The notes under the pieces were generated by a model that was given only the letters and a program-made list of their open reading frames with translations, had not been told where the DNA came from and searched no databases. Below, one piece after another: positions 34,913 through 44,094 of a stretch of 64,000 bases of DNA. The stretch lies in NCBI RefSeq assembly GCF_024347615.1, contig NZ_AP025509.1, positions 1,860,001 through 1,924,000 of the forward strand. The letters are read 5' to 3'. The stretch is from Vibrio splendidus. Lineage in GTDB: Bacteria > Pseudomonadota > Gammaproteobacteria > Enterobacterales > Vibrionaceae. Position 1 is the stretch's first letter; each line of letters starts with the position of its first letter. The position numbers and the translations under genes were made by a program.

Positions 34913-36148
34913 ATGTATCGCATATCTGAATTAGCGGAGCTCGTTGGCCTGAGCCGTTCAACGCTTTTGTACTATGGAAAGTTGGGTTTGATTGAAGCTC
35001 AACGCACCAGTAATGGTTATCGAAGTTATTCCGAACGCGATTTACAGCGCGTGAAGTTGTTGCAGCAGTTACAAGCGGGTGGCCTGACGTTGAAAGAGTG
35101 TCAGGCGTGTTTGGATGCTAAGGTTGACCGCTCCTTGTTACAAAACCGACTCGAACAATTGGATGAAGAGATCGCTCAGAAGCAGCGTTCGAGAGATCTT
35201 TTATCGGCCCTGTTAGGCGAGAGTGGTTTGCAAGATTGGCATGAGTCGATGGACAAAGTGGCGCCTGATGCGCATCTCGACTGGCTAATTAAGCAAGGCT
35301 TTGATGAGAAGCAAGCACTGCGACTGAAATGGCTTTCAAAAGACATGAACGATCATGACCAGTACATGGCGGATTTTGAGGTGATCTTTGAGGGTTTACA
35401 GCGTTTAGGGCCAGGAACAGCGGAAGATACTTTGGCGGCACTGGCACACGTTCCAGTTTATCCCAAATGTGTGCTTGAGATCGGTTGCGGTAAAGGTATT
35501 GCCACCTATGTGTTAGCGAAAGCCATAGTAGAACATCAAGCGGATGTGCAAATAACGGCGGTAGATAATGATCAGCCGAGTTTAGATATTCTGACTCAGC
35601 AAGCACAGGCTCTTGGCTTAGAAAGCAACGTCAAAACCGTATGCGCGAGCATGATGGATCTACCGTTTGAAGCTAAGTCGTTTGACCTAATTTGGTCGGA
35701 AGGCAGCGCTTACATCATGGGTGTTGAAAAGGCGCTAAAGCAGTGGCTAAATTTACTCAGTGATGAGGGCATATTGGTCGTCAATGATTTGGTGTGGAAT
35801 ACCGAACAACCTAACGAATCGAGCAAAGCGTTCTGGCAAAAAGAGTACCCAGACATGACGACGGTTTCAGAACGAATTAAACAGGCACAAGCTGCGGGTT
35901 ATGAAGTTTTGGATCACTTTGCAATGAGCGATGCTGGTTGGCTTGCGTATTACCAGCCCTTTCAAAAGCGAGTAGAAGCGCTTAAAGCAACGATGCCGAA
36001 CTCAAAAGCGCTGGTAGATTGCGACAATGAAGTTAAACAATTTTTCGATAGCAGCACACAAAAGAGCGGATTGGATCAACAGCCTTCTAAAGTTTCTAAT
36101 CAACGTGACTTTGATTATCAGTTCTTTGTGCTCAAGAAATTAAAGTAA
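34913..36148 (+). CDS. MerR-family regulator fused to SAM-dependent methyltransferase
   Basis: This protein of about 411 residues has two parts. Residues 1-70 form a MerR winged helix (MYRISELAELVGLSRSTLLYY, NGYRSYSERDLQRVKLL), followed by a coiled-coil dimer helix. From about residue 180 it has a class I methyltransferase: CVLEIGCGKGIATYVLAKA as motif I, AVDNDQPS as motif II and FDLIWSEGSAYIMG. AGGGAG 6 bases upstream makes ATG 34913 the start, not 34898. Fusion of a sensor-type DNA-binding domain to a small-molecule methyltransferase suggests a substrate-responsive enzyme-regulator, but no target is known. Confidence 0.85.
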   Translation: MYRISELAELVGLSRSTLLYYGKLGLIEAQRTSNGYRSYSERDLQRVKLLQQLQAGGLTLKECQACLDAKVDRSLLQNRLEQLDEEIAQKQRSRDLLSALLGESGLQDWHESMDKVAPDAHLDWLIKQGFDEKQALRLKWLSKDMNDHDQYMADFEVIFEGLQRLGPGTAEDTLAALAHVPVYPKCVLEIGCGKGIATYVLAKAIVEHQADVQITAVDNDQPSLDILTQQAQALGLESNVKTVCASMMDLPFEAKSFDLIWSEGSAYIMGVEKALKQWLNLLSDEGILVVNDLVWNTEQPNESSKAFWQKEYPDMTTVSERIKQAQAAGYEVLDHFAMSDAGWLAYYQPFQKRVEALKATMPNSKALVDCDNEVKQFFDSSTQKSGLDQQPSKVSNQRDFDYQFFVLKKLK

Positions 36149-36160
36149 GTGAGTAACACC

Positions 36161-36718
36161 ATGAAATTTAGACAATATAATTCAAACGAAATCGAAACAA
36201 TCACTCAAGTTTTCACTCAGACCTTTACGGATTCAAAAGGCGAGAACGAAGGTAAAACCGTGGGTAAGCTTGCCAACGATCTTTTAACGACAACAGCTCC
36301 GACAGAGCTACTTTGCTTTATTGCTGAAGATGATTCTAGTGAGTCGGATGCGGATAGTACGATTGTAGGCGCGATTATCTTTACGCCGCTTTCATTTGAT
36401 GATGAAACGAAGGCATATTTGCTTTCACCAGTCGCGGTGAGCACTCAGGTGCAAAAGCGTGGTATTGGCCAGAAACTGATTAACTTTGGTTTGCAGGTTC
36501 TAAAAGAGCAAGGTGTTGAGCTTGCAGTGACGTACGGTGATCCTGACTACTATTCCAAAGTGGGCTTTGGGCGAATTACCGTTGAGCAAGTCCCAGCGCC
36601 ATTTGAATTGAGTTTCTCTCACGGTTGGTTGGCTCAATCGTTGACTGGTGGTGACATCAAAGTAACAAGTGGCAAGTCGAGTTGTGTTGAAGCTTTGGCT
36701 CACCCCGAATATTGGTAG
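36161..36718 (+). CDS. GNAT-family N-acetyltransferase
   Basis: This protein of about 185 residues has the GNAT acetyl-CoA site QKRGIGQKLINFGL near residue 105, then DPDYYSKVGFGRI, typical of the YhbS-like acetyltransferases. ATG 36161 is 12 bases after the methyltransferase fusion's stop, so the two are an operon. GTG 36149 is an alternative. The acceptor is unknown. Confidence 0.85.
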   Translation: MKFRQYNSNEIETITQVFTQTFTDSKGENEGKTVGKLANDLLTTTAPTELLCFIAEDDSSESDADSTIVGAIIFTPLSFDDETKAYLLSPVAVSTQVQKRGIGQKLINFGLQVLKEQGVELAVTYGDPDYYSKVGFGRITVEQVPAPFELSFSHGWLAQSLTGGDIKVTSGKSSCVEALAHPEYW

Positions 36719-36743
36719 CCGTTTGCAACAAAATTGAGAAAAA

Positions 36744-36780
36744 GAGAAAGCCCATCAGGTGTTGCCTGTTGGGCTTTCTC
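36744..36780 (+). terminator. Hairpin terminator after the GNAT gene
   Basis: GAGAAAGCCCATCAGG and CCTGTTGGGCTTTCTC form a long stem. The T-run on the plus strand is poor, so efficiency is uncertain. Confidence 0.6.
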
Positions 36781-36819
36781 GTTATGAACAAAAGATATCC
36801 GTCAGGCTTCAACGCACAA

Positions 36820-36861
36820 TTTGAACGATTGTTCAAAATAGTGCTTGAACGATCGTTCTAA
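36820..36861. promoter_or_regulatory. Paired TetR-type operators upstream of AhpD-like gene
   Basis: TTTGAACGATTGTTCAAA at 36820-36837 and TTGAACGATCGTTC at 36845-36858 carry the same GAAC-N4-GTTC core seen at 18185-18221, again as a pair 24 bases apart. Confidence 0.65.
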
Positions 36862-36955
36862 TTTGATCTATATTGTTTTCACACCAACGGAGAATAGTCA
36901 TTAATTGCTCCGTGATTGAATAACTTTAGAATCATAGATTGATAGGGATAAAACA

Positions 36956-37504
36956 ATGAGCAACTTCAAAATTCATTCAGTAGAATCAGCGCCAGAGCAA
37001 AGCCAACCTATTCTTGAAGGTGCTAAAAAGCAGATGGGCAGAGTACCGGGTCTTTTCGGTGTGTTGGCTGAATCTCCAAATACACTTAAGGCTTACACTC
37101 AGCTTCATCAGGCGTTTAGTGACTCATCTTTCGATGCTGAAGAGCTAACGGTTGTTTGGCAAACCATCAACGTTGAACACGAATGCCACTACTGCGTTCC
37201 TGCGCACACAGGTATCGCACATTCAATGAAGGTTGATCCTGCAATCACCGAAGCACTTCGTAATCGCACGGCTCTACCCACTGAAAAGCTGCAAGCACTG
37301 CATGATTTTACGCTGAGCATGGTACGCAACCGCGGCAATGTACCTGAAAGTGAAATGGTCGCATTCTTCGAAGCGGGATACGGTCAGCAACAGGTGTTAG
37401 AAGTGATTCTTGGCTTGTCTCAGAAAGTGATCAGCAACTACGTAAACCACGTTGCCAAAACGCCAGTAGACAAAGTATTTGAACAGTTCGCTTGGCAAGG
37501 TTAA
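36956..37504 (+). CDS. Carboxymuconolactone decarboxylase/AhpD-family protein
   Basis: This 182-residue helical protein has the redox pair and relay of AhpD-type alkylhydroperoxidases, EHECHYCVPAHTGIAH (about residues 77-92). The family includes alkylhydroperoxidases and gamma-carboxymuconolactone decarboxylases; the CxxC with a nearby His favours a peroxidase-like role. AGGGAT precedes the ATG. The TetR-type operators upstream suggest stress-inducible expression. It is a single-gene unit. Confidence 0.85.
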   Translation: MSNFKIHSVESAPEQSQPILEGAKKQMGRVPGLFGVLAESPNTLKAYTQLHQAFSDSSFDAEELTVVWQTINVEHECHYCVPAHTGIAHSMKVDPAITEALRNRTALPTEKLQALHDFTLSMVRNRGNVPESEMVAFFEAGYGQQQVLEVILGLSQKVISNYVNHVAKTPVDKVFEQFAWQG

Positions 37505-37538
37505 TTACCATTAAGCAAATCAAAACCTGATAATGATG

Positions 37539-37566
37539 AAAGCCCCGCTCAGTTGAGTGGGGCTTT
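37539..37566. terminator. Bidirectional terminator
   Basis: AAAGCCCCGCTC and GAGTGGGGCTTT pair with one wobble around AGTT. The genes on either side converge. Confidence 0.85.
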
Positions 37567-37598
37567 GTTGTTTGGAGCGGGTTACGATTTCTAGTTAC

Positions 37599-38774
37599 TT
37601 ACTTATCTACAACTAATGCTACTTTAAGTCGTACCAAAGCGTCTGCTAATACTTCTGCAGGACATCCTAGATTCAAGCGAATAAACCCTGAACCTTCTTC
37701 GCCAAAGGCACAACCCATACTCGGTACAATGCCGGCTGCAATGAGTTTTTGCTCAAGCTCAGTATCACTTAGTTTCATTGCACGGCAATCTAGCCATGCA
37801 AGATATGTCGCTTCGGGTTTAGTGAAACGAATATGAGGTAGTTCTGCTTTCAAGAATCCATGCAGCGTTTCGATGTTACCTTGCAAGTATTGCTTTAAGT
37901 CCGCTAGCCAAGTATCACACTCTTGGTATGCTGTGGTCGCTGCAGACATGGATAGGCTGTTGAAGCAATCCATGCCATGAGCATCCAAACGGCGAACAAA
38001 CTGCTCCTTCAACTCCGAATTTGGAATGATGAAGTTTGAGATTCTCAATGATGACAAACCAAATGTTTTACTGGCCGCGGTCGCCACAATAAGTTTGTCG
38101 GTTAGCGAACTTGGCAAGCTTAACGTCGAATGGAATACATTAAGTGTTAGCGTTAGGTCGCTCCAAATTTCATCACTGATGAGCCACACATTGTGTTTCT
38201 GGCAAAGCTCGGCAATTTGCATGATCTCTTGCTCGTCCCAGGCTCTACCGGTTGGGTTGTGTGGGTTGCAGAAAATCAACGCCTTGGCGCCACTCGCAAA
38301 GCAGTCTTCCAAATGTGCAAAATCAAGCTGGTAATGACCTTCTGATTCTATCAACGGGTTGTTCAACACCTTACGATCATTCAGTTCGATGATCTTACGA
38401 AATGAACCGTAGCCAGGACTTTGAATAACGATTTGATCGTTCTTTTCCGTGAGCATTTGCAGTGCCATCGCGATACCAGGAAGTACGCCATGTACCGTGG
38501 TGATCCACTCTCGTTTGATTTCTGTTCGATGTTGCTTTTTAAACCAATCGATCGCGGCTTGGTAATAGTCATCCTGACGTTCTGAGTAACCAAAAATACC
38601 ATGCGAGATATCTTGAGCTAAGCGATCTAATACTAGTTGAGGTGCTTGGAAATCATAGTCAGACACCCACATTGGCAGTAAATCGGCGCCTTCTAAGCCA
38701 AGCTTCTGCTCCATAAAGTCCCACTTTACCGATCCTGTGTTTCGGCGGTTAATCGTATTGTCGAAAGAATGCAT
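37599..38774 (-). CDS. PLP-dependent aminotransferase/C-S lyase, MalY/PatB family
   Basis: This 391-residue fold-type I enzyme has CNPHNPTGRAW (substrate contact) and the PLP lysine in ATAASKTFGLSSLR near residue 236. MalY/PatB proteins are cystathionine beta-lyases that release homocysteine or a thiol; E. coli MalY also modulates maltose genes. It starts 12 bases after the NhaC-type antiporter gene, which is preceded by a LacI-type regulator. The three appear to be one regulated unit. Confidence 0.88.
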   Translation of the reverse strand: MHSFDNTINRRNTGSVKWDFMEQKLGLEGADLLPMWVSDYDFQAPQLVLDRLAQDISHGIFGYSERQDDYYQAAIDWFKKQHRTEIKREWITTVHGVLPGIAMALQMLTEKNDQIVIQSPGYGSFRKIIELNDRKVLNNPLIESEGHYQLDFAHLEDCFASGAKALIFCNPHNPTGRAWDEQEIMQIAELCQKHNVWLISDEIWSDLTLTLNVFHSTLSLPSSLTDKLIVATAASKTFGLSSLRISNFIIPNSELKEQFVRRLDAHGMDCFNSLSMSAATTAYQECDTWLADLKQYLQGNIETLHGFLKAELPHIRFTKPEATYLAWLDCRAMKLSDTELEQKLIAAGIVPSMGCAFGEEGSGFIRLNLGCPAEVLADALVRLKVALVVDK

Positions 38775-38786
38775 AGGAAGCGAGCC

Positions 38787-40268
38787 TTATTTTGCGTTGT
38801 TAGCGGGTGCAGCATTGTTAATAGTAGAAGTTTGTAGCGTGTCTTCTGCTTGTTCTGGCTTTGCACGTGCGATACCAAATCCAGTGAAACCATAAATCAG
38901 AGCGAAAATGACCCCGGTGTAACATTGGATTGCCCAAGGTAGGTAATCTAGCGTTGCAACACCTAGTGTGCTTGCCATGTAAATACCGGCCGCAGTCCAA
39001 GGAACCAGTGGTTCGATGATTGTGCCTGCATCTTCGATGGTTCTAGATAGATTTTTAGTGTCGAGTCCCATCTTGCGGTAAGCGTTCTGGAACAGTTCAC
39101 CAGGGATAAGAAGTGCTAATTTGCCGTCAGAGGTCGTGAATACAACGGTGATGGTTGCAATAACGGTTGATGCGATAAGTTGACCTGTTGAGTGGATAAG
39201 GTGCAGGAAACGACCCAGTACCACATTTAACGCGCCCGTCAGGCTTAAGATACCTGCAAAAGAGAAGGCACAGAAAACCAGTAGAATGGTGCTCATCATT
39301 GAGAACAGGCCACCACGGTTAAGCAGTTTTGATACGTCTGGGATTAGCGCATCGATCGCTGTTCCTTTTGCTTCGAACAATGAGACATTGAAGCCGTCAA
39401 CATAAGCTTGGAAGCCTTGTTGTAGTGAGAAACCTTGTAAAACCATACCCAGTACAATCGCTATCGCTGAAGCTCCCAACATCAGTGGTAGAACGGGTTT
39501 CTTAGTTAATGCTCCCCAAAGGATCATAACTGGTGGGATGATAAGGAAAATGCTGAAGTTATAAAGGCTATCTAGCCCTGCAAGGATTTGCGTTACTTTC
39601 TCTGGCTGACCAATGTTTGCCACATCAGCGCTTTGTCCTGCAAAGAAGAAGACAACTGAAGCAATCACAAAACCAGGCAGCGTAGTGTAAAGCATGTGCT
39701 GAATGTGTTCGTACAGTGTGGTGCCTGAAACGACAGGCGCAAAGTTTGTTGAATCAGAAAGAGGCGAGATCTTGTCGCCAAAGTAAGCACCAGAGACAAC
39801 CGCACCTGCGGCAGCAGCAAGTGACACATCTAAGCCTGCGGCGACACCCATCAATGCAACACCAACTGTACCTGCAGAACCCCATGAAGTACCAGTACAT
39901 ACCGAGACGATAGAAGTTACGAAGAATGCGGCGATCAGGATGTATTCAGCACTGATGACTTTAAGCCCCCAGTAAACCATGTATGGGATGGTTCCGCTGA
40001 TCATCCAACTGGCAATGAGGCCGCCTACGGAAACTAAAATCAAAATGACGGGCATGGCTTTAGCCAGTTTCTCAACAATGGCGTTGATGATGTCATCCCA
40101 GTTATAGCCCATTTTCCAAGCAATGCATGCAGTGAAAGTTGCAGAAATCAGTAGTAGAACTTCAATGCGAAGTCCTAAAACACCGTATCCAATAGCAAGC
40201 AGCGCAAACATAACGGCTATAGGCGCTAATGCTAATCCGAACGATGGTAGAGGCTTTGAGTTATTCAT
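38787..40268 (-). CDS. Na+/H+ antiporter, NhaC family
   Basis: This 493-residue membrane protein has about 11-12 segments and the NhaC-family stretch GTSWGSAGTVGVALMGVAAGL, then GAYFGDKISPLSDSTNFA. Family members exchange Na+ for H+, and some exchange other solutes such as malate/lactate or amino acids. GAGGA is 8 bases upstream of the ATG. Location between a LacI regulator and a C-S lyase hints at solute transport linked to sulfur amino acids more than at salt tolerance. That is inference. Confidence 0.86.
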   Translation of the reverse strand: MNNSKPLPSFGLALAPIAVMFALLAIGYGVLGLRIEVLLLISATFTACIAWKMGYNWDDIINAIVEKLAKAMPVILILVSVGGLIASWMISGTIPYMVYWGLKVISAEYILIAAFFVTSIVSVCTGTSWGSAGTVGVALMGVAAGLDVSLAAAAGAVVSGAYFGDKISPLSDSTNFAPVVSGTTLYEHIQHMLYTTLPGFVIASVVFFFAGQSADVANIGQPEKVTQILAGLDSLYNFSIFLIIPPVMILWGALTKKPVLPLMLGASAIAIVLGMVLQGFSLQQGFQAYVDGFNVSLFEAKGTAIDALIPDVSKLLNRGGLFSMMSTILLVFCAFSFAGILSLTGALNVVLGRFLHLIHSTGQLIASTVIATITVVFTTSDGKLALLIPGELFQNAYRKMGLDTKNLSRTIEDAGTIIEPLVPWTAAGIYMASTLGVATLDYLPWAIQCYTGVIFALIYGFTGFGIARAKPEQAEDTLQTSTINNAAPANNAK

Positions 40269-40356
40269 ATTTGTTGTCCTCAGGTGAATGTAGGGTTTGT
40301 TCGGAATGGATAATAAGTGGGCTCTAACAATGAAAGTGCGACTTCAATACTGTTTT

Positions 40357-40374
40357 CATGTAAGCGGTTACATG
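40357..40374. promoter_or_regulatory. LacI-type operator upstream of nhaC-type gene
   Basis: CATGTAAGCGGTTACATG has perfect 7-base arms around GCGG. Central GC-rich palindromes like this are typical for LacI-family regulators. It is 89 bases upstream of the antiporter start and 40 bases downstream of the lacI-type stop. Confidence 0.65.
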
Positions 40375-40413
40375 AGGTTCGTACATGAGATTTCGGTCAC
40401 GTTTCGTCTAATT

Positions 40414-41418
40414 TTAGCGCTTGATTGGCTTAACGGTCTGCCTTTCAACCAAGGTTGTTTCGAATTTATGTTGTGTTGGCGGTACGTATCCCGCTGACTT
40501 CAACTTAATTGCGAGGTTGGCTGCGTAGGTCGACATTTCATCGATAGGATTGTGCATTGTGGTCAATCGAGGATAAAGGTAGCGAGCGAGTAAGACGTCA
40601 TCAAAGCCGATTACCGAAATATCGTTGGGCACAGAGATACCTTGGTCTTGCAGGCTTGTCATTAAGCCTGCGGCCATCACATCATTAAAGGTGACAGCTG
40701 CGGTAACCTCAGGACATTGACTCGCCAAGATGTCGCCAGCCGCTTCACCGCCTGACTCACTAAAGTTTTGGCTGATGATCCAGTTGGGTTGTATTTCGAT
40801 ATTGGCCGCTTTCATGGCCTCTCGGTAGCCCTCTAAACGATCGGTTCGATCTTGAATGGGTAAATCACTTGAGACATAGGCGATTTTTCGGTGTCCGAGT
40901 TCAATCAAATGTTGCACCGATACTTGAGTACCTAGTCTATTGTCTACCCATACCGAGCGGTTCGATACTTGGGCGATGGTGCGGTTGAGCAATACCATTG
41001 CGGGTAACTGAGCGGTGTAGCGCAATAGTGTCGCGTCATCGAGCATTTTTGAGTGAATGACCATCGCCTCGCAGCCTTGGCTGATAAGAAAGTCGAGACC
41101 TTCTTTTTCTCGCTGAGCATTGTGCCCACCGCTAACCACAACCAGTTGATATCCGTTTGTTCTTGCGACCTCTTCAACACTCTTGGCGACAAGTGCAAAG
41201 AAAGGGTCAGCTAAATTACCGGTTAATAAACCTAAGGTGTTGCTGCTTCGACTCGCCAGAGCGGTTGCTCGTGCATCACGATGGTAATTGAGTTCTTTGA
41301 CTGCGCGTTCTACGCGTTCCAACGTGATCGGCTCGACATAGCAGGTGCGGTTCATTACTCGTGAAACGGTTGCTGTCGAAACTCCGGCAAGTGCCGCTAC
41401 ATCTTTGATTGTTGCCAC
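40414..41418 (-). CDS. LacI-family transcriptional repressor
   Basis: This protein of about 334 residues begins with the LacI helix-turn-helix (ATIKDVAALAGVSTATVSRVM), a hinge and the periplasmic-binding-fold core (LGLLTGNLADPFFALV, VSVIGFDDVLLARYLYPRLTTM). The GTG at 41418 has AGGA 8 bases upstream and puts the helix at the normal distance from the N-terminus; longer ORF starts are ignored. It is upstream of and parallel to nhaC-malY and is probably their repressor. The inducer is unknown. Confidence 0.9.
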   Translation of the reverse strand: MATIKDVAALAGVSTATVSRVMNRTCYVEPITLERVERAVKELNYHRDARATALASRSSNTLGLLTGNLADPFFALVAKSVEEVARTNGYQLVVVSGGHNAQREKEGLDFLISQGCEAMVIHSKMLDDATLLRYTAQLPAMVLLNRTIAQVSNRSVWVDNRLGTQVSVQHLIELGHRKIAYVSSDLPIQDRTDRLEGYREAMKAANIEIQPNWIISQNFSESGGEAAGDILASQCPEVTAAVTFNDVMAAGLMTSLQDQGISVPNDISVIGFDDVLLARYLYPRLTTMHNPIDEMSTYAANLAIKLKSAGYVPPTQHKFETTLVERQTVKPIKR

Positions 41419-41480
41419 GTAGAGGTTCCTAGATTTAGAAAGGCTGCGAGTGTAACGAATCTTTGCTGTTGAAAATGTTA

Positions 41481-41497
41481 ATAAGGTCAAACCTTAT
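41481..41497. promoter_or_regulatory. Inverted repeat upstream of lacI-type gene
   Basis: ATAAGGT and ACCTTAT flank CAA. It may be an operator, or the end of the MocR transcript; there is no T-run. Confidence 0.4.
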
Positions 41498-41536
41498 CAA
41501 TGATTATCACGGTATATAGGGCCGGCCTGACACTAT

Positions 41537-42964
41537 CTAAGGTGTATGCTTAGCGATTATCTTCGCTAATGTCACAACCCCTTCTTTCCACTCTTTGCTC
41601 TCTTCAATATTGGCGACAGTGAAGCGCAAGCAGTGTTTATATTGGTCATTCGTCCCAAACACAGTACCGGGTAAAATCCCTAACTTGTGCTTTAAACAAT
41701 CTTGGTAGACGGCATAACTATCGACCGACTCAGGCAATGTTATCCAGTTTAAAAAAGATCCTTCTGGCTTCGATAAATGATAATGCCCTCCAAGATGAGG
41801 ATAGCTGTCCAATGCTTGTATTAACAAGCTTTGAAACTGCTTTTGATTGGTTTGGTAGAGTCGTTTCATTTTGGATAAGTGACTGCGGTATTTGCCTGTG
41901 GTGAGGAATTGACCCACCGCGGATTGCATCAGGTTTGAACTGCCCATGTTGTCGCATAAAAGGTATTTTTCGACCAAAGGTTGGTAGCGACCCGACAGTA
42001 ACCAACCGATTCGTAAGCGTGAATCTAAGGTTTTAGACAGTGAGTTGACGTATATCACTCTATCTTGATCATCAAGTTCTTTGAGACTAGCGATTGGTGT
42101 ATCGAATGCCAAGCTACCGAACACATCGTCTTCGATAATTGGCAAAGATCCCGTGATCTCCAGTAATGCTTTTCGATTAGCCAGAGGCATTCTTGAACCT
42201 GTCGGGTTGGTAAAGTTTGGCGTTAGCAGTAAGGTTTTTACTTCCCATTTGTCCAACGCGCTCTGTAGTGATGGAATGTCAATGCCATGGCTAACACTGC
42301 TCGGGATTTCTAAAGCTTGCAAGCCAAGTGATTCGAGCAACAATAAATTACCGAAGTAACAAGGCGACTCTACGGCCACGATGTCACCCGGTTTGGTGAG
42401 CGCACGTAGTGCCAAACTGATCGCCTGTTGAGCACCATGAGTAATCGCAATCTCTTTGGATCCCGCAGGTACACCTAGATCATGGGTGATCTTTAACAAT
42501 TGCTTTACTAATTGCTCGTCGCCGGGAGGTAATTGGTAATACCCAGGCAATTGAGTTTGTAATCGACTGTGGCGACCAATCTCGGCATACAAGCTACGAA
42601 TCGCAGGGTTGTTTATGTTCGGGTGCGCAGAACCTGCCAACAGTTTCAGGCGGCCTTTCGGGCGAGAGAGTACCGATTTGGTGACAGATAAGAGGTCCAC
42701 TTTTTGAGGTTGGCTTGGTGTATCCCAGCTGGTGGTGTTCGGTGTCTTTACGCGATAGCCAGATTTAGGTACCGAGTAAACCCAACCCGTTGCTTCGAGT
42801 TCTTGATAGGCGCGAATTACGGTATTTTTGCTTACGCCAAGCTGTTCGCTTAACTGGCGGATCGAGGGAAGACGATCATCTGGGTGAAAGAGCCCTTTAT
42901 CAATTTGAGCCTTAATATGTTGTTCGGTAGCAAGATATTTATTGCCGCTGAGTTCTGCTTCCAC
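41537..42964 (-). CDS. MocR-family PLP-dependent regulator (GntR + aminotransferase)
   Basis: This 475-residue protein has a GntR winged helix at residues 15-70 (RLPSIRQLSEQLGVSKNTVIRAYQEL) fused to an aminotransferase fold-type I domain with the PLP lysine in VYVNSLSKTLDSRLRIGW. The MocR group includes PdxR, GabR and DdlR. GTG 42964 with GGGAG 6 bases upstream is the start. It is divergent from an EamA transporter, which it presumably controls in response to an amine or PLP. Three ATCTGT repeats sit between the two genes. Confidence 0.9.
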   Translation of the reverse strand: MEAELSGNKYLATEQHIKAQIDKGLFHPDDRLPSIRQLSEQLGVSKNTVIRAYQELEATGWVYSVPKSGYRVKTPNTTSWDTPSQPQKVDLLSVTKSVLSRPKGRLKLLAGSAHPNINNPAIRSLYAEIGRHSRLQTQLPGYYQLPPGDEQLVKQLLKITHDLGVPAGSKEIAITHGAQQAISLALRALTKPGDIVAVESPCYFGNLLLLESLGLQALEIPSSVSHGIDIPSLQSALDKWEVKTLLLTPNFTNPTGSRMPLANRKALLEITGSLPIIEDDVFGSLAFDTPIASLKELDDQDRVIYVNSLSKTLDSRLRIGWLLSGRYQPLVEKYLLCDNMGSSNLMQSAVGQFLTTGKYRSHLSKMKRLYQTNQKQFQSLLIQALDSYPHLGGHYHLSKPEGSFLNWITLPESVDSYAVYQDCLKHKLGILPGTVFGTNDQYKHCLRFTVANIEESKEWKEGVVTLAKIIAKHTP

Positions 42965-42991
42965 GTTTTTCTCCCTCGTTGCTCACTTTTA

Positions 42992-43044
42992 ATCTGTAAC
43001 CATTTAAAGTGTTATATCTGTGTCTTTATTAGTTATCTGTACCC
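42992..43044 (+). promoter_or_regulatory. ATCTGT repeats between mocR-type and eamA-type genes
   Basis: ATCTGTAACC (42992), ATCTGTGTC (43016) and ATCTGTACCC (43035) are direct repeats at intervals of 24 and 19 bases. MocR regulators commonly bind direct repeats in divergent promoters. Confidence 0.45.
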
Positions 43045-43088
43045 AACTAAGGTAACAGCATTGATGAAGAGTTGACCAGAGGTTTGTA

Positions 43089-43988
43089 ATGCTGATTAAA
43101 ATGATTCCGTTTGTGTTTGTAATATTGTGGTCGTCAGGCTTTGTTGGCGCACGTCTTGGTGTTGAATATGCCGAACCCGCAACGTTACTCTCACTGAGGA
43201 TGGTGGCCAACGTAGCGCTGTTCTTGGTTTTGATTGCAATCCTTAAGCGTCGTATCCCTCGTGGTCGCGCATTCTTCCATGCTTGTGTGGTCGGCATCTT
43301 GATTCATGGTTTCTACCTTGGTGGCACCTATCTGGCGATTGATATGGGTATGCCCGCTGGGTTAAGTTCTCTACTGGTTGGCTTACAACCGATTCTGACT
43401 GCCTTGATTATGATCAGCTGTACTTCACAGCGGTTTAACTTCGCACAATGGCTAGGATTAGCGCTCGGCTTTGCGGGTATCAGTTTGGTGTTGATGGGCA
43501 ATATTGAATGGCAGTCAGACGACCAAAAAGGCCTGGCAACGTTATTGTGTTTGGTTTCTTTGGTTGGTATTACCTGCGGCACTCTGTATCAGAAGCGTTT
43601 CTGTCAGGGGACAGATATGGTCGGCGGCGCGATGGTGCAATACTTGGCTTCTGCTGCGCTGTTTCTACCGTTCGCAATGCGTTACGAAACGATGCAAGTG
43701 AACTGGACTGTAGAATTCACGTTGACTCTAACCTGGCTGGTGGTGGTTCTGTCTTGTGTTGCCATCCTTTTGCTGCTTTATATGGTAGAGCACGGTGCAT
43801 CTTCAAGTGTGGCGTCGGTGTTTTACTTGGTGCCACCGACGACAGCAATTCAAGCCTGGCTTATCTTTGGTGAGTCGTTCGACATCTATGGTGCAATGGG
43901 CTTCGCCTTGTCTGCTGCCGCGGTTTATTTGGTGGTGAAAAAGCCGGAATGGATTAAGGCTCGCAGGCGAACAGCGTTAGAGCGGTAA
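43089..43988 (+). CDS. EamA/DMT-family transporter
   Basis: This 299-residue protein has ten hydrophobic segments as two EamA repeats (VILWSSGFVGARLGVEYAEP at the start; FYLVPPTTAIQAWLIFGES in the second half). Members export amino acids or metabolites such as drugs and purines. Its divergent MocR neighbour suggests the cargo is an amino compound. It ends at a perfect bidirectional terminator. Confidence 0.88.
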   Translation: MLIKMIPFVFVILWSSGFVGARLGVEYAEPATLLSLRMVANVALFLVLIAILKRRIPRGRAFFHACVVGILIHGFYLGGTYLAIDMGMPAGLSSLLVGLQPILTALIMISCTSQRFNFAQWLGLALGFAGISLVLMGNIEWQSDDQKGLATLLCLVSLVGITCGTLYQKRFCQGTDMVGGAMVQYLASAALFLPFAMRYETMQVNWTVEFTLTLTWLVVVLSCVAILLLLYMVEHGASSSVASVFYLVPPTTAIQAWLIFGESFDIYGAMGFALSAAAVYLVVKKPEWIKARRRTALER

Positions 43989-44040
43989 GCGCATTTCATC
44001 AAAATTAACTGGGTTTAAAGCCGAGTGATAGAAACAAAAA

Positions 44041-44062
44041 AGAGCCTGAATATTCAGGCTCT
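44041..44062. terminator. Bidirectional terminator
   Basis: AGAGCCTGAAT and ATTCAGGCTCT are a perfect palindrome, with A-run before and T-run after. It separates the convergent EamA and DUF3010 genes. Confidence 0.9.
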
Positions 44063-44094
44063 TTCTGTATCAAATATTGGCTAGCGATTATTGA

